Notes: generated by a model not told the origin, from the sequence alone. A stretch of DNA of 64,000 nt from Alterinioella nitratireducens (GCF_013155465.1 NZ_JABJVX010000007.1:62001-126000); one strand, 5' to 3'. Shown: positions 16,617 to 26,110, counted from the first letter of the stretch. A program made the numbers and translations.

Positions 16617-17279
16617 ATGACCGCCCGTTCCCTTCCCCGCCGCATGGCGGCCCGCTTTGTCGGCCACGCCCTGGCGCTGACCGCGCGGTTCATCACCGCC
16701 GTGCGCGCCGATTGGCGCGGGATCGAGCCGGTGGCCAAGCAGCGCGTCTATTTCGCCAACCATGTCAGCAATGCCGACATGCCGATGATCTGGACCGTCC
16801 TGCCTGTCCACATGCGCCGCCAGACCCGGCCCGTCGCGGCGGCGGATTACTGGCTCAAGACCAAGCTGCGCGCGTTTATCGGGCCGGAGGTCTTCAACTG
16901 CGTCCTGATCGACCGCCGCCCCGAGGCACGCAGCGAGGATCCGATGGAAAAGATATTGCAGGCGCTCGACGAAGGTTCCTCGCTGATCATCTTCCCCGAG
17001 GGCAACCGCAACATGACCGACGATCCCCTGCTGCCGTTCCGCGCCGGTCTCTACAACATGGGGCGCGCCCGGCCGCATGTCGATCTGGTGCCCACCTGGG
17101 TCGCCAACCTGAACGAGATCATGCCCAAGGGCGAGGTCATTCCCCTGCCGCTGATCTGCACCGTCACCTTCGGCGAACCGATCCACGTGGCAGAGGGCGA
17201 GGACAAGGACGCCTTCCTGAAACGTGCGGCGGAGGCGCTGGTGGCGCTGGCCCCGCAAGAGTCGGGCGGGCGCGCGTGA
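16617..17279 (+). CDS. 1-acyl-sn-glycerol-3-phosphate acyltransferase (PlsC-like)
   Basis: 220 residues from ATG 16617. The acyltransferase HX4D motif is present (NHVSNADMP), followed by the glycerophosphate-binding block FPEGNRN and the later PTWVANLNE segment. It should transfer an acyl group to a lysophospholipid at the cytoplasmic membrane face. Its TGA overlaps the start of the downstream cytidylyltransferase-like gene (TGATG), so the two are translationally coupled and probably make CDP-diacylglycerol or a related lipid in sequence. It may be a second copy beside a housekeeping plsC elsewhere. Confidence 0.85.
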   Translation: MTARSLPRRMAARFVGHALALTARFITAVRADWRGIEPVAKQRVYFANHVSNADMPMIWTVLPVHMRRQTRPVAAADYWLKTKLRAFIGPEVFNCVLIDRRPEARSEDPMEKILQALDEGSSLIIFPEGNRNMTDDPLLPFRAGLYNMGRARPHVDLVPTWVANLNEIMPKGEVIPLPLICTVTFGEPIHVAEGEDKDAFLKRAAEALVALAPQESGGRA

Positions 17280-18220
17280 TGGACCGCACGACGCTGGATA
17301 TCCTGCTGCTCAGCCTCGGTGTCTTTGTCCTGTTGATCGCGCTGACCATGTTGGGCGAGGGGCTGCGCGCACGGGTGCCGCAGGGCCGGACCAACCCGGT
17401 CGTCGAGGCTTTCATGATGCGGGTCAACAGCTGGTGGGCGTTGGTCATCACGCTGGCCCTGGCGGTCCTGATCGGGCCCGTCGGTGTCATCCTGCTCTTC
17501 GCCTTCGCCAGCTTCGCCGCCTTGCGCGAGTTCCTGACCTATGCCCGCAAGGCGCGTGCCGATCACCTGTCGCTGGCGCTGGCCTGTTTCGTGATCCTGC
17601 CGCTGCAATACCTGTTCGTGGCGCTGGACTGGACCGGCCTTCTGACCGTGTTCATCCCGGTCTATGCCTTCCTGCTCCTGCCCATCGTCAGCGCGCTGCG
17701 CGGCGATGCCAGCGATTTCCTGGGCCGCGTGGCGCAGACGCAATGGGGGCTGATGATCTGCATCTACTGCCTCAGCCTTGTGCCCGCGCTGCTGACCTTC
17801 GACATGCCGGACGGATCTGACCGGTCGATCCTGCTGATCGTGTTCTTCATCATGGTGGTGCAGTTCGGCGACCTGTTCGAATATTACGCAGGCCGTCAGT
17901 TCGGCCGCCGCCGCATCGCGCCGGACCTGTCGCCGAAAACCATCGAGGGCGTGATCGCGGGCGTGCTGGCCGCAGCCGTGATCGGCGGGTTCCTGGGATG
18001 GATCACCCCCTTCGGCATGATTGGGGCGGCGGCGATGGCGGCGCTGGCCTCGTTCACCGGGCTTCTTGGCAGCCTCGTCTTCGCCGCGATCAAGCGCGAC
18101 CGGGGCGTCAAGGACTGGTCGCACCTCATCCCCGGCCATGGCGGGTTTCTCGACCAGCTCGACAGCGTCATCTTCGCGGCGCCCGTATTTTACCACGTCA
18201 CGCTCTTTGTCTGGGGATAG
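17279..18220 (+). CDS. Phosphatidate cytidylyltransferase (CdsA-like)
   Basis: 313 residues with about eight TM helices. The C-terminal CDP-diglyceride synthase signature is recognisable: KRDRGVKDWSHLIPGHGG then FLDQLDS. Canonical CdsA has DRxDS; here the Arg is Gln, as I would expect in the YnbB-like branch that pairs with an acyltransferase rather than in the main essential CdsA (inference). It starts inside the stop of the plsC-like gene. It makes CDP-diacylglycerol from phosphatidate and CTP. Confidence 0.84.
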   Translation: MDRTTLDILLLSLGVFVLLIALTMLGEGLRARVPQGRTNPVVEAFMMRVNSWWALVITLALAVLIGPVGVILLFAFASFAALREFLTYARKARADHLSLALACFVILPLQYLFVALDWTGLLTVFIPVYAFLLLPIVSALRGDASDFLGRVAQTQWGLMICIYCLSLVPALLTFDMPDGSDRSILLIVFFIMVVQFGDLFEYYAGRQFGRRRIAPDLSPKTIEGVIAGVLAAAVIGGFLGWITPFGMIGAAAMAALASFTGLLGSLVFAAIKRDRGVKDWSHLIPGHGGFLDQLDSVIFAAPVFYHVTLFVWG

Positions 18221-18283
18221 GGTTGAAGCCGAGGCCGCTCTCATGCTTGATGGGTGTCAGCCACAAAACGGGAATCTACAAAA

Positions 18284-18586
18284 ATGAAAGCTTCTGGTTA
18301 TGCCCTGGCCGCGCTGCTGCCGTTGATCGCTGCCTGCGCGACCCTGCCAAGCGATGAGACCGAGGGGACCGACCCCGGCATCGTCACCGAAGTGCCGGAG
18401 GAGGTCCGCGCCCTTGCCGCCCCGAACCAGAGCCTCGCGGTCGTGCGGATCATGCCCGAAGACGGCTGCTACTGGTATCAGCATAGCGGCCCGGTGGAGA
18501 ATACGTTCCTGCCGCTGCGCACGCGCGAGAACCGGATGATCTGCACCCGTCCCAACGATCCCGTGCTGGCCGCGACAGGGGGCTGA
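18284..18586 (+). CDS. Small lipoprotein of unknown function
   Basis: 100 residues from ATG 18284. The N-terminus MKASGYALAALLPLIAAC is a lipoprotein signal with lipobox IAAC. The mature part has an acidic Ser/Thr/Glu-rich spacer, then a compact domain with DGCYWYQHSGPVENTFLPL and a second Cys in MICTRP; the two mature cysteines could form a disulfide. I do not recognise the family. It converges on rmuC with 35 bases between the stops. Confidence 0.72.
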   Translation: MKASGYALAALLPLIAACATLPSDETEGTDPGIVTEVPEEVRALAAPNQSLAVVRIMPEDGCYWYQHSGPVENTFLPLRTRENRMICTRPNDPVLAATGG

Positions 18587-18621
18587 GGCCGTCTGCCGAC
18601 GCCCTGTCCACGTCCAAGACC

Positions 18622-19791
18622 CTATGTTCGCGGCAGCGGCACCACTGTTGTGTTTGCCGCATCCGGGGCCAGTTCCTCGAAGTCGAAATTGTCCAGCCGT
18701 TCGGCGCGTTTGCCCGCCCGCGCGCTGGCGGTCAGAATGCCGTCCACGTCGTCACCTGCCTGCCGCAGATGCGTTTCAAGCTTGCCTGCGCGTTCGCCGA
18801 TGATCTCCACGTCGCGGTGGAGCTGCTTCAGCGCCTTGCGGATCTCACCGGCCTGTTCGCGCATCCGCGCATCCTTCAATACCGCGCGCATCGTGTTCAG
18901 CGTCGCCATGCAGGTGGTCGGCGAGACGATCCAGACGCGGGCGTCGAAGCCCGCCCGCACGACCTCGGGGAGGCGCGCGTGCAACTCGGCATAGACCGCC
19001 TCGGAGGGCAGGAACATCACCGCGCCATCGGCGGTTTCGCCTTCGATGATGTAGCGTTCTGAGATCGCCTTGATATGCACCCGCACGGCGGTGCCAAGAT
19101 CGCGCAGCGCACGTTTCACCGCCTCGGGCCCCTCGGCCTCGGTCAGGGTTTCATAGGCCTCCAGCGGGAACTTGGCGTCGATCACCAGCGGCCCCGGCGG
19201 GTTCGGCAGGTGAATGAGGCAATCGGCGCGTTTGCCGTTCGAAAGTGTGGTTTGGAAACTGTAGGCGTCCGATGGCAGGGCCTTGGAGACGATATCGTTG
19301 AGCTGAATCTCTCCGAACATACCCCGGCGTTGCTTGTTCGACAGGATGTCCTGCAATCCCAGAACATCACCAGACAGCTTCTCGATATTGGCCTGCGCCT
19401 TGTCGATCTGTTCCAGCTTCTGTTGCAATTCGCCTAAGGAACGCGCGGTGCGGGTCGAGGTGCCGTGCAGCGTGTCGCCCATGCTTTTCTGGACTTCCTC
19501 CAGCCGCCGCTCCATCGCCTCCATCATCTGGGACTGGCTGCGCGCCTGCAATTCCGAGACATGAGTGAGCCCACCGGCCAACCGCTCCTGCCCGTTTGAC
19601 AGCGCCTGCACAGTACCGCCGAGCGCGCCCATCTGATGCGCCAGGGGCTCCACCGCCCGCGCGGCACGGGTCGCGGCGGCCCCGGACCGCAGGACGAGCC
19701 AGAAGAGCAGGAGGAGCGCGGTGAGGGCGCCCGCGACAACCCATGTGACGGGGTCGGAGGTGTCGATCTGATAGCCGCCGATCTGGATCAT
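18622..19791 (-). CDS. rmuC: DNA recombination protein RmuC
   Basis: 389 residues: N-terminal TM (WVVAGALTALLLLFWLVL), a coiled region (about 60-140), then the RmuC nuclease-like domain with GMFGEIQLNDIVSK, KRADCLIHLP, VIDAKFPLEAY and VMFLPSEAVYAEL. The VIDAKFP block resembles the restriction-endonuclease-like core. In E. coli RmuC limits inversion at short inverted repeats. Its ATG overlaps the mutL stop by 4 bases, so the two are co-translated, a repair and recombination pair. Confidence 0.92.
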   Translation of the reverse strand: MIQIGGYQIDTSDPVTWVVAGALTALLLLFWLVLRSGAAATRAARAVEPLAHQMGALGGTVQALSNGQERLAGGLTHVSELQARSQSQMMEAMERRLEEVQKSMGDTLHGTSTRTARSLGELQQKLEQIDKAQANIEKLSGDVLGLQDILSNKQRRGMFGEIQLNDIVSKALPSDAYSFQTTLSNGKRADCLIHLPNPPGPLVIDAKFPLEAYETLTEAEGPEAVKRALRDLGTAVRVHIKAISERYIIEGETADGAVMFLPSEAVYAELHARLPEVVRAGFDARVWIVSPTTCMATLNTMRAVLKDARMREQAGEIRKALKQLHRDVEIIGERAGKLETHLRQAGDDVDGILTASARAGKRAERLDNFDFEELAPDAANTTVVPLPRT

Positions 19792-21626
19792 GTGCGCCCA
19801 AAAAGCCTCTCGATATCGGCCAGCCTCAGCTCAACATAGGTGGGCCGGCCGTGGTTGCATTGGCCCGAATGCGGCGTCGCCTCCATCTCGCGCAGGAGGG
19901 CGTTCATCTCCTCGGCGCGCATCTGGCGGCCCGAGCGGATCGAGCCGTGGCAGGCGACCCGGCTCAGGATCGCCTCGATCCGGGCCTGGAGTGTCCCGCT
20001 TTCGCCGATGTCATCCAACTCGTCCAGGATATCGCGCAGCATCGCCTCGGCGTTGACGGGGCCGAGGATCGCGGGCGTGGCGCGCACGGCGATGGCACCG
20101 GGGCCGAAGGGCTCGATACTGAGGCCGAGGCGGCCCAGTTCGGTGGCCAGTTCCACGAGGCGCTGGCCGTCCTCCTCGCTGACCGGGACGATCTCGGGGA
20201 TCAGCAGGGCCTGGGACGCGACGCCGGTTTCGGCCATCTGGCGCTTCAGCTTCTCATAGACCAGCCGTTCATGCGCGGCGTGCTGGTCGACGATGACCAT
20301 TCCGGTCTCGGTCTGCGCGATGATGTAGTTCTCATGCACTTGCGCGCGGGCGGCGCCAAGCGGGCGGGTCGTCTCCTCGGTCGCATCCGCGACCTCCTCG
20401 ACACGGGCCGAGGCGGGGGCGAAATCGGCTGGGGCCTCGTCCAGACCGGGGGCCTGCCAGCGGGCGGCATTGCCAAGGCTGCCCTGCGAGGGGCGGTCCA
20501 TCTGATAGACGCGCGCGGGGCCGGGCTCATGGCGGCGGAACGCGCCGAGCGTGGCATCCGCGACGGTCGAGGAGGAGCGGTGCCCGGCCTCGGCCAGCGC
20601 GTGACGCAGCGCCGAGACGATCAGCCCGCGCGCGATCCCCGGCTCGCGGAACCGGACCTCGGCCTTGGCGGGATGCACGTTCACGTCCACCCGTTCCGGC
20701 GGGCAGTCGATGAAGAGGGCGACGGCGGGGTGCCGGTCACGGCTGAGGAAATCCGAGTAGGCCCCGCGCAGCGCGCCGATCAGCAGTTTGTCGCGCACCG
20801 GGCGGCCATTGACGAAGAGGAACTGCGCAATGGAGGAGCCGCGCGAATAGGTCGGCAGGGCGGCGTAGCCGATGAGGCGCAACCCCTCGCGTTCGGCGTC
20901 GATGGGCAGGGCGTTGTCGATGAACTCCCGCCCCATGACCCGGCCAAGCCGCGCGCCGAGCGCATCGAAGAGGTCGCCGGTCTCGGCATCGGTGCGAAAG
21001 AGGATGCGTTCATGCCCCTCGGAGATGTCGCGCAGGGTGAAGCCCACGGCAGGCTCGGCCATGGCGAGGCGCTTGACCACATCGGTGATCGCCTGCAACT
21101 CGGCCCGGTCCGAGCGCAGGAACTTGAGCCTTGCGGGCGTGGCGAAGAAGAGGTCGCGCAGCTCCACCACCGTGCCGGAGTTGAGCGCTGCGGGGCGCAG
21201 CACGGATTGCCGCCCGCCGGAGATCGCGATGGTATGCGCCCCGGTCCCCGCGGCGCGGCTGGTGATGACGAGGCGGCCGACGGCGCCGAGGGAGGGGAGG
21301 GCTTCGCCTCGGAAGCCGAAGGACTGGATGTTGAGCAGGTCTTTGCCGTCGATCTTGGAGGTCGCGTGGCGGGCAAGCGCGAGGGGCAGAGCGTCGGGGC
21401 CCATGCCGCAGCCGTCATCCGTCACCCGGATCAAGGCCTTGCCACCATTGGATATTTCCACGGTGATGCGGGTCGCGCCGGCGTCTATGGAATTCTCTAC
21501 CAGTTCCTTGACGGCGGAGGCCGGACGCTCCACGACCTCGCCCGCCGCGATGCGGTTGATCGCGGCGTCGTCCAATTGGCGGATTACGGGCTGATCGCCG
21601 CCTATCTTGGGGTGAGGAATGGCCAT
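19788..21626 (-). CDS. mutL: DNA mismatch repair protein MutL
   Basis: 612 residues. The N-terminal GHKL ATPase has INRIAAGEVVERPASAVKEL, DDGCGM and GFRGEALPS, and the linker to the C-domain starts near 350. NVHPAKAEVRF marks the end of the N-terminal region. The C-terminal domain has DQHAAHERLVYE (the metal-dependent endonuclease motif of MutH-lacking bacteria), ACHGSIRSGRQM, and CNHGRP in place of the usual CPHGRP. It therefore should nick DNA itself in methyl-independent mismatch repair. The frame opens at 21626, and rmuC overlaps its end. Confidence 0.95.
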   Translation of the reverse strand: MAIPHPKIGGDQPVIRQLDDAAINRIAAGEVVERPASAVKELVENSIDAGATRITVEISNGGKALIRVTDDGCGMGPDALPLALARHATSKIDGKDLLNIQSFGFRGEALPSLGAVGRLVITSRAAGTGAHTIAISGGRQSVLRPAALNSGTVVELRDLFFATPARLKFLRSDRAELQAITDVVKRLAMAEPAVGFTLRDISEGHERILFRTDAETGDLFDALGARLGRVMGREFIDNALPIDAEREGLRLIGYAALPTYSRGSSIAQFLFVNGRPVRDKLLIGALRGAYSDFLSRDRHPAVALFIDCPPERVDVNVHPAKAEVRFREPGIARGLIVSALRHALAEAGHRSSSTVADATLGAFRRHEPGPARVYQMDRPSQGSLGNAARWQAPGLDEAPADFAPASARVEEVADATEETTRPLGAARAQVHENYIIAQTETGMVIVDQHAAHERLVYEKLKRQMAETGVASQALLIPEIVPVSEEDGQRLVELATELGRLGLSIEPFGPGAIAVRATPAILGPVNAEAMLRDILDELDDIGESGTLQARIEAILSRVACHGSIRSGRQMRAEEMNALLREMEATPHSGQCNHGRPTYVELRLADIERLFGRT

Positions 21627-21773
21627 GCCACAAGGGATAGCATGGGGCAGAACGATTCGGAAACATCAGATGGGGCAAACCGGCCCCGGATCGCGGCTGT
21701 GCACCCCCCGTACACCCCCCGATGCACCCCACGTGCATACCGCGTGTCACGAATTGGCAGGTTGGAGCCGGAA

Positions 21774-22694
21774 TTATCTGGGCAGGCTATCGGCATGTCG
21801 TGAGGGCGCGGCGTCGCCTTCCTGCGCGACCTCGTCATGCACCCATTGCGAAAACTCCCGGATCATCGGGTCGGCGGATCGCGTTTGCGGGTAGGCCACC
21901 GAATAGATCACGAAGGGCATCACCACAGTGTCGAAGAGCCGGACCAGCCGCCCCTCGGCCAATGTCCCACGCACCACCGCGTCATAGGCGAGCGATACGC
22001 CCTGCCGGCGTTCCGCCGCAGTGGTCGCCAGTTCGCAATTTGGAAATTCCGGTCCGCGCGGAAAAACGGGCGGCATGATGCCCGCCAAGCGGAACCATTC
22101 GCCCCAGGCGTCCATGGTCTCATCATGAATCAGCGTGACGCGGCAGAGGTCTTCGGGGGCCTCGACGGCCTCGGCGGCCTTCAGCGCCGGACTGATCACC
22201 GGAAAGCGGCCCGATTGCATCAGGGGCTCGGTCACGACACCTGCAACTGGTGCATCGGCCCATTGGATCACCAGATCGGAATCGTTCGAGGAAAAATCCA
22301 GCGAGGGCGCGCCTGAGGAGACCCGAAGCCGGACCCGATTGCCGAACCGCAGCCGGTCGAGCCGGGGCACCAACCATCTTGCGGCGAAACCGGGTGTGCA
22401 GAGCACCCGGAACGGGCGATGTCCGGCCTCGCGGATCGCGCGGGTGGATTCGTCGAACGCATCCAGAAGCGTGGTCATCTTCCCGGCATAGGCCCGTCCA
22501 GTCAGGGTCAGGGACAGCCGATTGCCGCGCCGTTCAAACAGGGCCGTATCGAAATACTCTTCCAGCGCGCGCAACTGGTGGCTGACGGCAGACGGGGTGA
22601 GGCACAACTCTTCCGCCGCCGCCTTGACGCTGAGGGATCGCGCGACAGCCTCGAAGGCGCGCACGGCCGCGAAGGGGGGCAGTTTGCGGGCCAA
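21774..22694 (-). CDS. LysR-family transcriptional regulator (GcvA-like)
   Basis: I place the start at TTG 22694 (306 residues), 10 bases after AAAGG, giving LARKLPPFAAVRAFEAVARS, the usual N-terminus of GcvA-type LysR proteins; the open frame runs to an ATG at 22790 but with no ribosome site. The winged HTH is clear (LSVKAAAEELCLTPSAVSHQ), followed by a LysR substrate domain. It is divergent from the cupin gene at 22887, 192 bases away, and by LysR custom may control it. Confidence 0.85.
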   Translation of the reverse strand: MARKLPPFAAVRAFEAVARSLSVKAAAEELCLTPSAVSHQLRALEEYFDTALFERRGNRLSLTLTGRAYAGKMTTLLDAFDESTRAIREAGHRPFRVLCTPGFAARWLVPRLDRLRFGNRVRLRVSSGAPSLDFSSNDSDLVIQWADAPVAGVVTEPLMQSGRFPVISPALKAAEAVEAPEDLCRVTLIHDETMDAWGEWFRLAGIMPPVFPRGPEFPNCELATTAAERRQGVSLAYDAVVRGTLAEGRLVRLFDTVVMPFVIYSVAYPQTRSADPMIREFSQWVHDEVAQEGDAAPSRHADSLPR

Positions 22695-22886
22695 ACCAAC
22701 GGGTGCCTTTCGTTGTTCCTGGGAAGATACGCATATCACGGGGCGGCGCGCGGGGCAAAACCGCCGGGTGGCGCGGTGGCGTGAATGCAATTCAACATGG
22801 GCTGAAAAACGCGCATTCGGCGGGGGCGGGAACCGCTGCTAGGCTTTCGGTCGTCAGCAATTTGTCAGTCAACCAGGAGTTCACCA

Positions 22887-23327
22887 ATGTTTACGAAATT
22901 GCACAATCGCCCCGCGACCACCTTTGTCTTCGGCCTTGCAACCGGTCTTGCGGCCATGGCCGCCGGGCCCGTTCTGGCGACGATGACCGGCCCCTCCGAA
23001 CATGTCGGGCTTGCTGTCGAGACGCTGGCCGAGCTTTCTGCCGAGACCATGGAAGCGACCATTGGCCTGGAAGGGTACACGATGCGGATGCGCGCCATCG
23101 AAATCGCGCCGGGCGGTCAGATCGCCGAACACAGTCACCAGGACCGGCCCGGTATCGTGACCGTGATCGACGGTGCCTGGGTCGAAGGCCAGCCCAATGG
23201 GGAACAGACCTTTGAGGCCGCAACCCTCGGCACCTTCCCCGAGCATGAAGACACCGTGCATTGGGTCTATAACCGCAGCGATGCCCCGGCGACGGCGCTG
23301 GTCTGCGATATAGCGCAGGAGAATTGA
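22887..23327 (+). CDS. Exported cupin-domain protein
   Basis: 146 residues. The N-terminal 30 or so look like a signal or membrane anchor (FVFGLATGLAAMAAGPVLA). The remainder is a single cupin: EIAPGGQIAEHSHQDRPGIV is cupin motif 1 with HSHQ metal ligands, and HEDTVHWVYN carries the motif-2 His. The activity cannot be assigned; small exported cupins include dioxygenases, isomerases and sugar-binding proteins. It is divergent from a LysR regulator, its likely controller. Confidence 0.75.
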   Translation: MFTKLHNRPATTFVFGLATGLAAMAAGPVLATMTGPSEHVGLAVETLAELSAETMEATIGLEGYTMRMRAIEIAPGGQIAEHSHQDRPGIVTVIDGAWVEGQPNGEQTFEAATLGTFPEHEDTVHWVYNRSDAPATALVCDIAQEN

Positions 23328-23343
23328 GGCGGGACAACGAGGC

Positions 23344-23375
23344 GGGGGCTGCCGCCGGGATACTTGCGGCCCCCC
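23344..23375. terminator. Bidirectional hairpin between cupin gene and M16 gene
   Basis: GGGGG-CT-GCCGC pairs with GCGGC-CCCCC (one 2-base bulge), with a 10-base loop, between convergent genes ending at 23327 and 23376. The C run on one side reads as a G run on the other; there is no T tract. Confidence 0.5.
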
Positions 23376-24686
23376 CTACTCCGCCCCGTCCAGCCCCTGC
23401 GGCTGGCCCACCACCACGACATGCAGCGCGTCGGGGTCCATCAGGCGGGCGGCCATGTCGCGGACATCGTCGAGGGTGACGGCGTTGACGCGGTCGTTGC
23501 GGGTGTTGATGTAGTCGATGGGCATGCCATCGGCCTGCATCCCCGCAAGGATGCTGGCGATGTTGGAATTGCCGTCGAAGCGCAGCGGGTAGGAACCGGT
23601 CATGTAAAGCTGCGCGGCCTCAAGCTCCTCCTCGGTCACGCCGTTCTCGGCCACCTCGGCCCATTCCGCGCGCAGCACGTCGATGGCCTCGGCCACCAAC
23701 TCGTTCGACGAGGAAAACTGCCCCATCATCAGGGGGCCGTGATCGAAGAGGACGAGGAAGGTGCTGATGCCATAGGTGAGGCCACGATCCACCCGGACCT
23801 CCTGCATCAGGCGCGAGCGGAAATTGCCGCCGCCCATGATCTGGTTGAGCACGAAGGCCGGGAAAAACTCCGGGTCGTCGAAGGCGATGCCGCGATGGCC
23901 AAAGAGGGCGGTGGATTGCGGTGTCGGGTAGTCGATGACGGTGATGCCGCCCTCCAACTCGTAAGGCGCGTCTTCGGGCATGGGCGCGCCGGTCTCGGGC
24001 AGGTCGCCAAGCAACTCGTCGAGCAGCACGCCAAGCTCCTCGGGCGAGATGTCGCCCGCGGCACCGACATACATCCGGTCGCGGGCGAAGACGGCGCGAT
24101 GCGCGTCGATCAGGTCCTGGCGGGTCAGCGCGGTGACGCTCTCAGACGTGCCCTCCTGCGGGCTGCCATAGGGGTGATCGCCGAAGGCCTGCGCGTAGAA
24201 TTCGGTGCCCGCGATCTCGCTGGGGTCGTTGGCGTTGCGGTCGATGATGGCCAGCACCTGGCCGCGCACGCGGTCGAGGTCGTCCTGCTCGAAACTGGGT
24301 TCCTGGAGGGCAAGGCGCAGAAGCTCGGCGGCCTCGTCGCGATTCTGGGTCAGCATCTGGGCGGTGATCGAGACGGAATCGACGCTTGCGTCAAACCCGA
24401 ACCGCGCCGCGAGGGTTTCGACGCGGGTGGCAAATTCACGCGAATCGAGGTCGCCCGCGCCTTCCTCGAGCAGACCGGTCATCAGGTAGGTCGCGCCGCG
24501 CTTTCCGGGCGCGTCCAGCGAGGTGCCCCCCTGGAACCGGATATCCAGCGCCACGAAGGGGATGGTGTCGTCCTGCACGAGCCAGGCGGTGATGCCGCCG
24601 GGCGAGGTGACTTGCCTGATATCGACCTGCGCCTGGGCGGGGGCGGCGAGGAGAACCAGGAAGGTGAGAAATGCGCGGATCATCAT
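23376..24686 (-). CDS. M16-family protein lacking the zinc site (probable non-catalytic partner)
   Basis: 436 residues with signal peptide MMIRAFLTFLVLLAAPAQA. The M16 fold is evident (GGTSLDAPGKRGATYLMTGLLEEGAGDLD), but the place of HxxEH reads YLMTGLLEEG, so the inverted zinc motif is missing. The late R/Y-type region (ALFGHRGIAFDDPEFFPAF, GLTYGIST) is kept. Paired with the catalytic M16 gene 12 bases upstream, it probably forms a periplasmic heterodimer like other alphaproteobacterial M16 pairs. Last gene of the leftward operon. Confidence 0.88.
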   Translation of the reverse strand: MMIRAFLTFLVLLAAPAQAQVDIRQVTSPGGITAWLVQDDTIPFVALDIRFQGGTSLDAPGKRGATYLMTGLLEEGAGDLDSREFATRVETLAARFGFDASVDSVSITAQMLTQNRDEAAELLRLALQEPSFEQDDLDRVRGQVLAIIDRNANDPSEIAGTEFYAQAFGDHPYGSPQEGTSESVTALTRQDLIDAHRAVFARDRMYVGAAGDISPEELGVLLDELLGDLPETGAPMPEDAPYELEGGITVIDYPTPQSTALFGHRGIAFDDPEFFPAFVLNQIMGGGNFRSRLMQEVRVDRGLTYGISTFLVLFDHGPLMMGQFSSSNELVAEAIDVLRAEWAEVAENGVTEEELEAAQLYMTGSYPLRFDGNSNIASILAGMQADGMPIDYINTRNDRVNAVTLDDVRDMAARLMDPDALHVVVVGQPQGLDGAE

Positions 24687-24698
24687 GGGGGCGTGTCC

Positions 24699-26027
24699 TT
24701 ACTGGTCTTCTGGGGCGGTCAGATAGCCGGTGACGGAATGGGTCTCCTCGAAGATGAGGCGGGCGGCGTCCATCACCTCCTCTTCCGTGATCGAGGCGAT
24801 GATGTCGGGCCAGGCCTGCACATCGGCCACGGTGAGGCCGGAGGTCAGCGCGGCCCCGTAGCTGCGCGCCAGTTGCCCGACATCGTCCTGCATGAAGATC
24901 TGGTCGGCGGCCCATTGGAACTTGATGCGCTCGAACTGTTCGGGGTCGATGCCCTCTTCCAGGAACTGCGCGATGACGCGGTCCATGTCGGCCTCGGCCT
25001 CCTCCAGTGTCACGCCGGGCACGGGGACGTTGAAGATCGAGAACACGGTGTCATCCAGGTTGGTGCCGCCATAGGAGGCGGAGGTGTAGAGCGCGCGTTC
25101 CTCCTCGACCTGGAGGATGCGCGGCATCAGCGAGGTCTGGCCGGAGCCGCCGAGGATGTTGGACAGCAGGGTGAGCGCCGCCGCCATGCGCTGATCGCCG
25201 GGGTCGCGTTCGGGGGCGAGGTAGCTGCGGATGACGTAGGGATCGGACACGCGCGGGTCTTCGTAATAGACGCGGCGGTCGGCGATGATGGGCGGGTCCA
25301 TGGGCCGTTCGCGGGCTTCGATGCCCGAGGGCTCCAGCGGGCCGTAATATTGCTCGGCCAGGGCGCGGACCTCATCCGGCGTGACGTCGCCCGCGACGAT
25401 GAGGATCGCGTTATCGGGCGCGTAATGGTCCTGGTAGAACTCGAAGACATCCTCGCGGCCAAGGGTCTCGACCTCATGGCGCCAGCCGATGATCGGGATG
25501 CGGTAGGGATGGGCCAGGTAGAGCGACGCGCGCATCTGTTCGGTGAAGAGCGCGCCCGCGCTGCTGTCGGTGCGCTGGGCGCGTTCTTCCAGGATCACGC
25601 TGCGCTCGGTCTCGATATCCTCATCCGTGAGCAGGAGGTTCCGCATCCGGTCGGCCTCCATCTGCATCATCAGCCCGAGCCGGTCGGCGGCGATGCGTTG
25701 GATATAGCCGGTGTAATCCCACGAGGTGAAGGCGTTGTCCGAGCCGCCATTGGCCTCGACCGTGCGCGAGAACTCGCCGTTTTCCAGCGTCTCGGTGGCC
25801 TTGAACATCAGGTGTTCGAGGAAATGCGCGATGCCGGAACTGCCGATGGGTTCATCCGCCGCGCCGGCACGATACCACAGCATGTGGACGACGACGGGGG
25901 TGCGGTGATCCTCGATCACGACCACCTGCAGGCCGTTTTCCAGGGTGAACTCGGTGACCTCGGCGGCCCGGGCGGGTCCGGTCAGGGCCATCGCGGCCAG
26001 TCCGGCGGCCAGCGCAAATCGCAGCAT
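24699..26027 (-). CDS. M16-family zinc metallopeptidase (catalytic)
   Basis: 442 residues from ATG 26027, preceded by GAGAGG and giving the signal peptide MLRFALAAGLAAMALTGPARA; an upstream in-frame ATG at 26093 would destroy the signal. The active site HFLEH is intact (GIAHFLEHLMFKA), with the downstream Glu ligand expected in the ENGEFSRTVEANGG region. It is a pitrilysin/MPP-beta-like peptidase in the periplasm. It is followed by its HxxEH-less paralogue, an active/inactive pair. Confidence 0.92.
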   Translation of the reverse strand: MLRFALAAGLAAMALTGPARAAEVTEFTLENGLQVVVIEDHRTPVVVHMLWYRAGAADEPIGSSGIAHFLEHLMFKATETLENGEFSRTVEANGGSDNAFTSWDYTGYIQRIAADRLGLMMQMEADRMRNLLLTDEDIETERSVILEERAQRTDSSAGALFTEQMRASLYLAHPYRIPIIGWRHEVETLGREDVFEFYQDHYAPDNAILIVAGDVTPDEVRALAEQYYGPLEPSGIEARERPMDPPIIADRRVYYEDPRVSDPYVIRSYLAPERDPGDQRMAAALTLLSNILGGSGQTSLMPRILQVEEERALYTSASYGGTNLDDTVFSIFNVPVPGVTLEEAEADMDRVIAQFLEEGIDPEQFERIKFQWAADQIFMQDDVGQLARSYGAALTSGLTVADVQAWPDIIASITEEEVMDAARLIFEETHSVTGYLTAPEDQ

Positions 26028-26110
26028 TCTCAACCTCTCAGATAGGATTGTCGCCCTTAGACATACGGGGTTTCGGTCCCGCATCAAGCGCACTGACGTC
26101 GATGTGAAGC

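Noticed and set aside
21774-22790. LysR start at the ATG at 22790
   Set aside because: There is no ribosome site and it adds 32 residues atypical for the family; TTG at 22694 fits better.
23364-26045. An 893-codon open frame on the plus strand opposite the two M16 genes
   Set aside because: It is antisense to two genes with clear motifs; high-GC codon bias leaves such frames open. The composition is Arg/Gly/His-rich with no domain.
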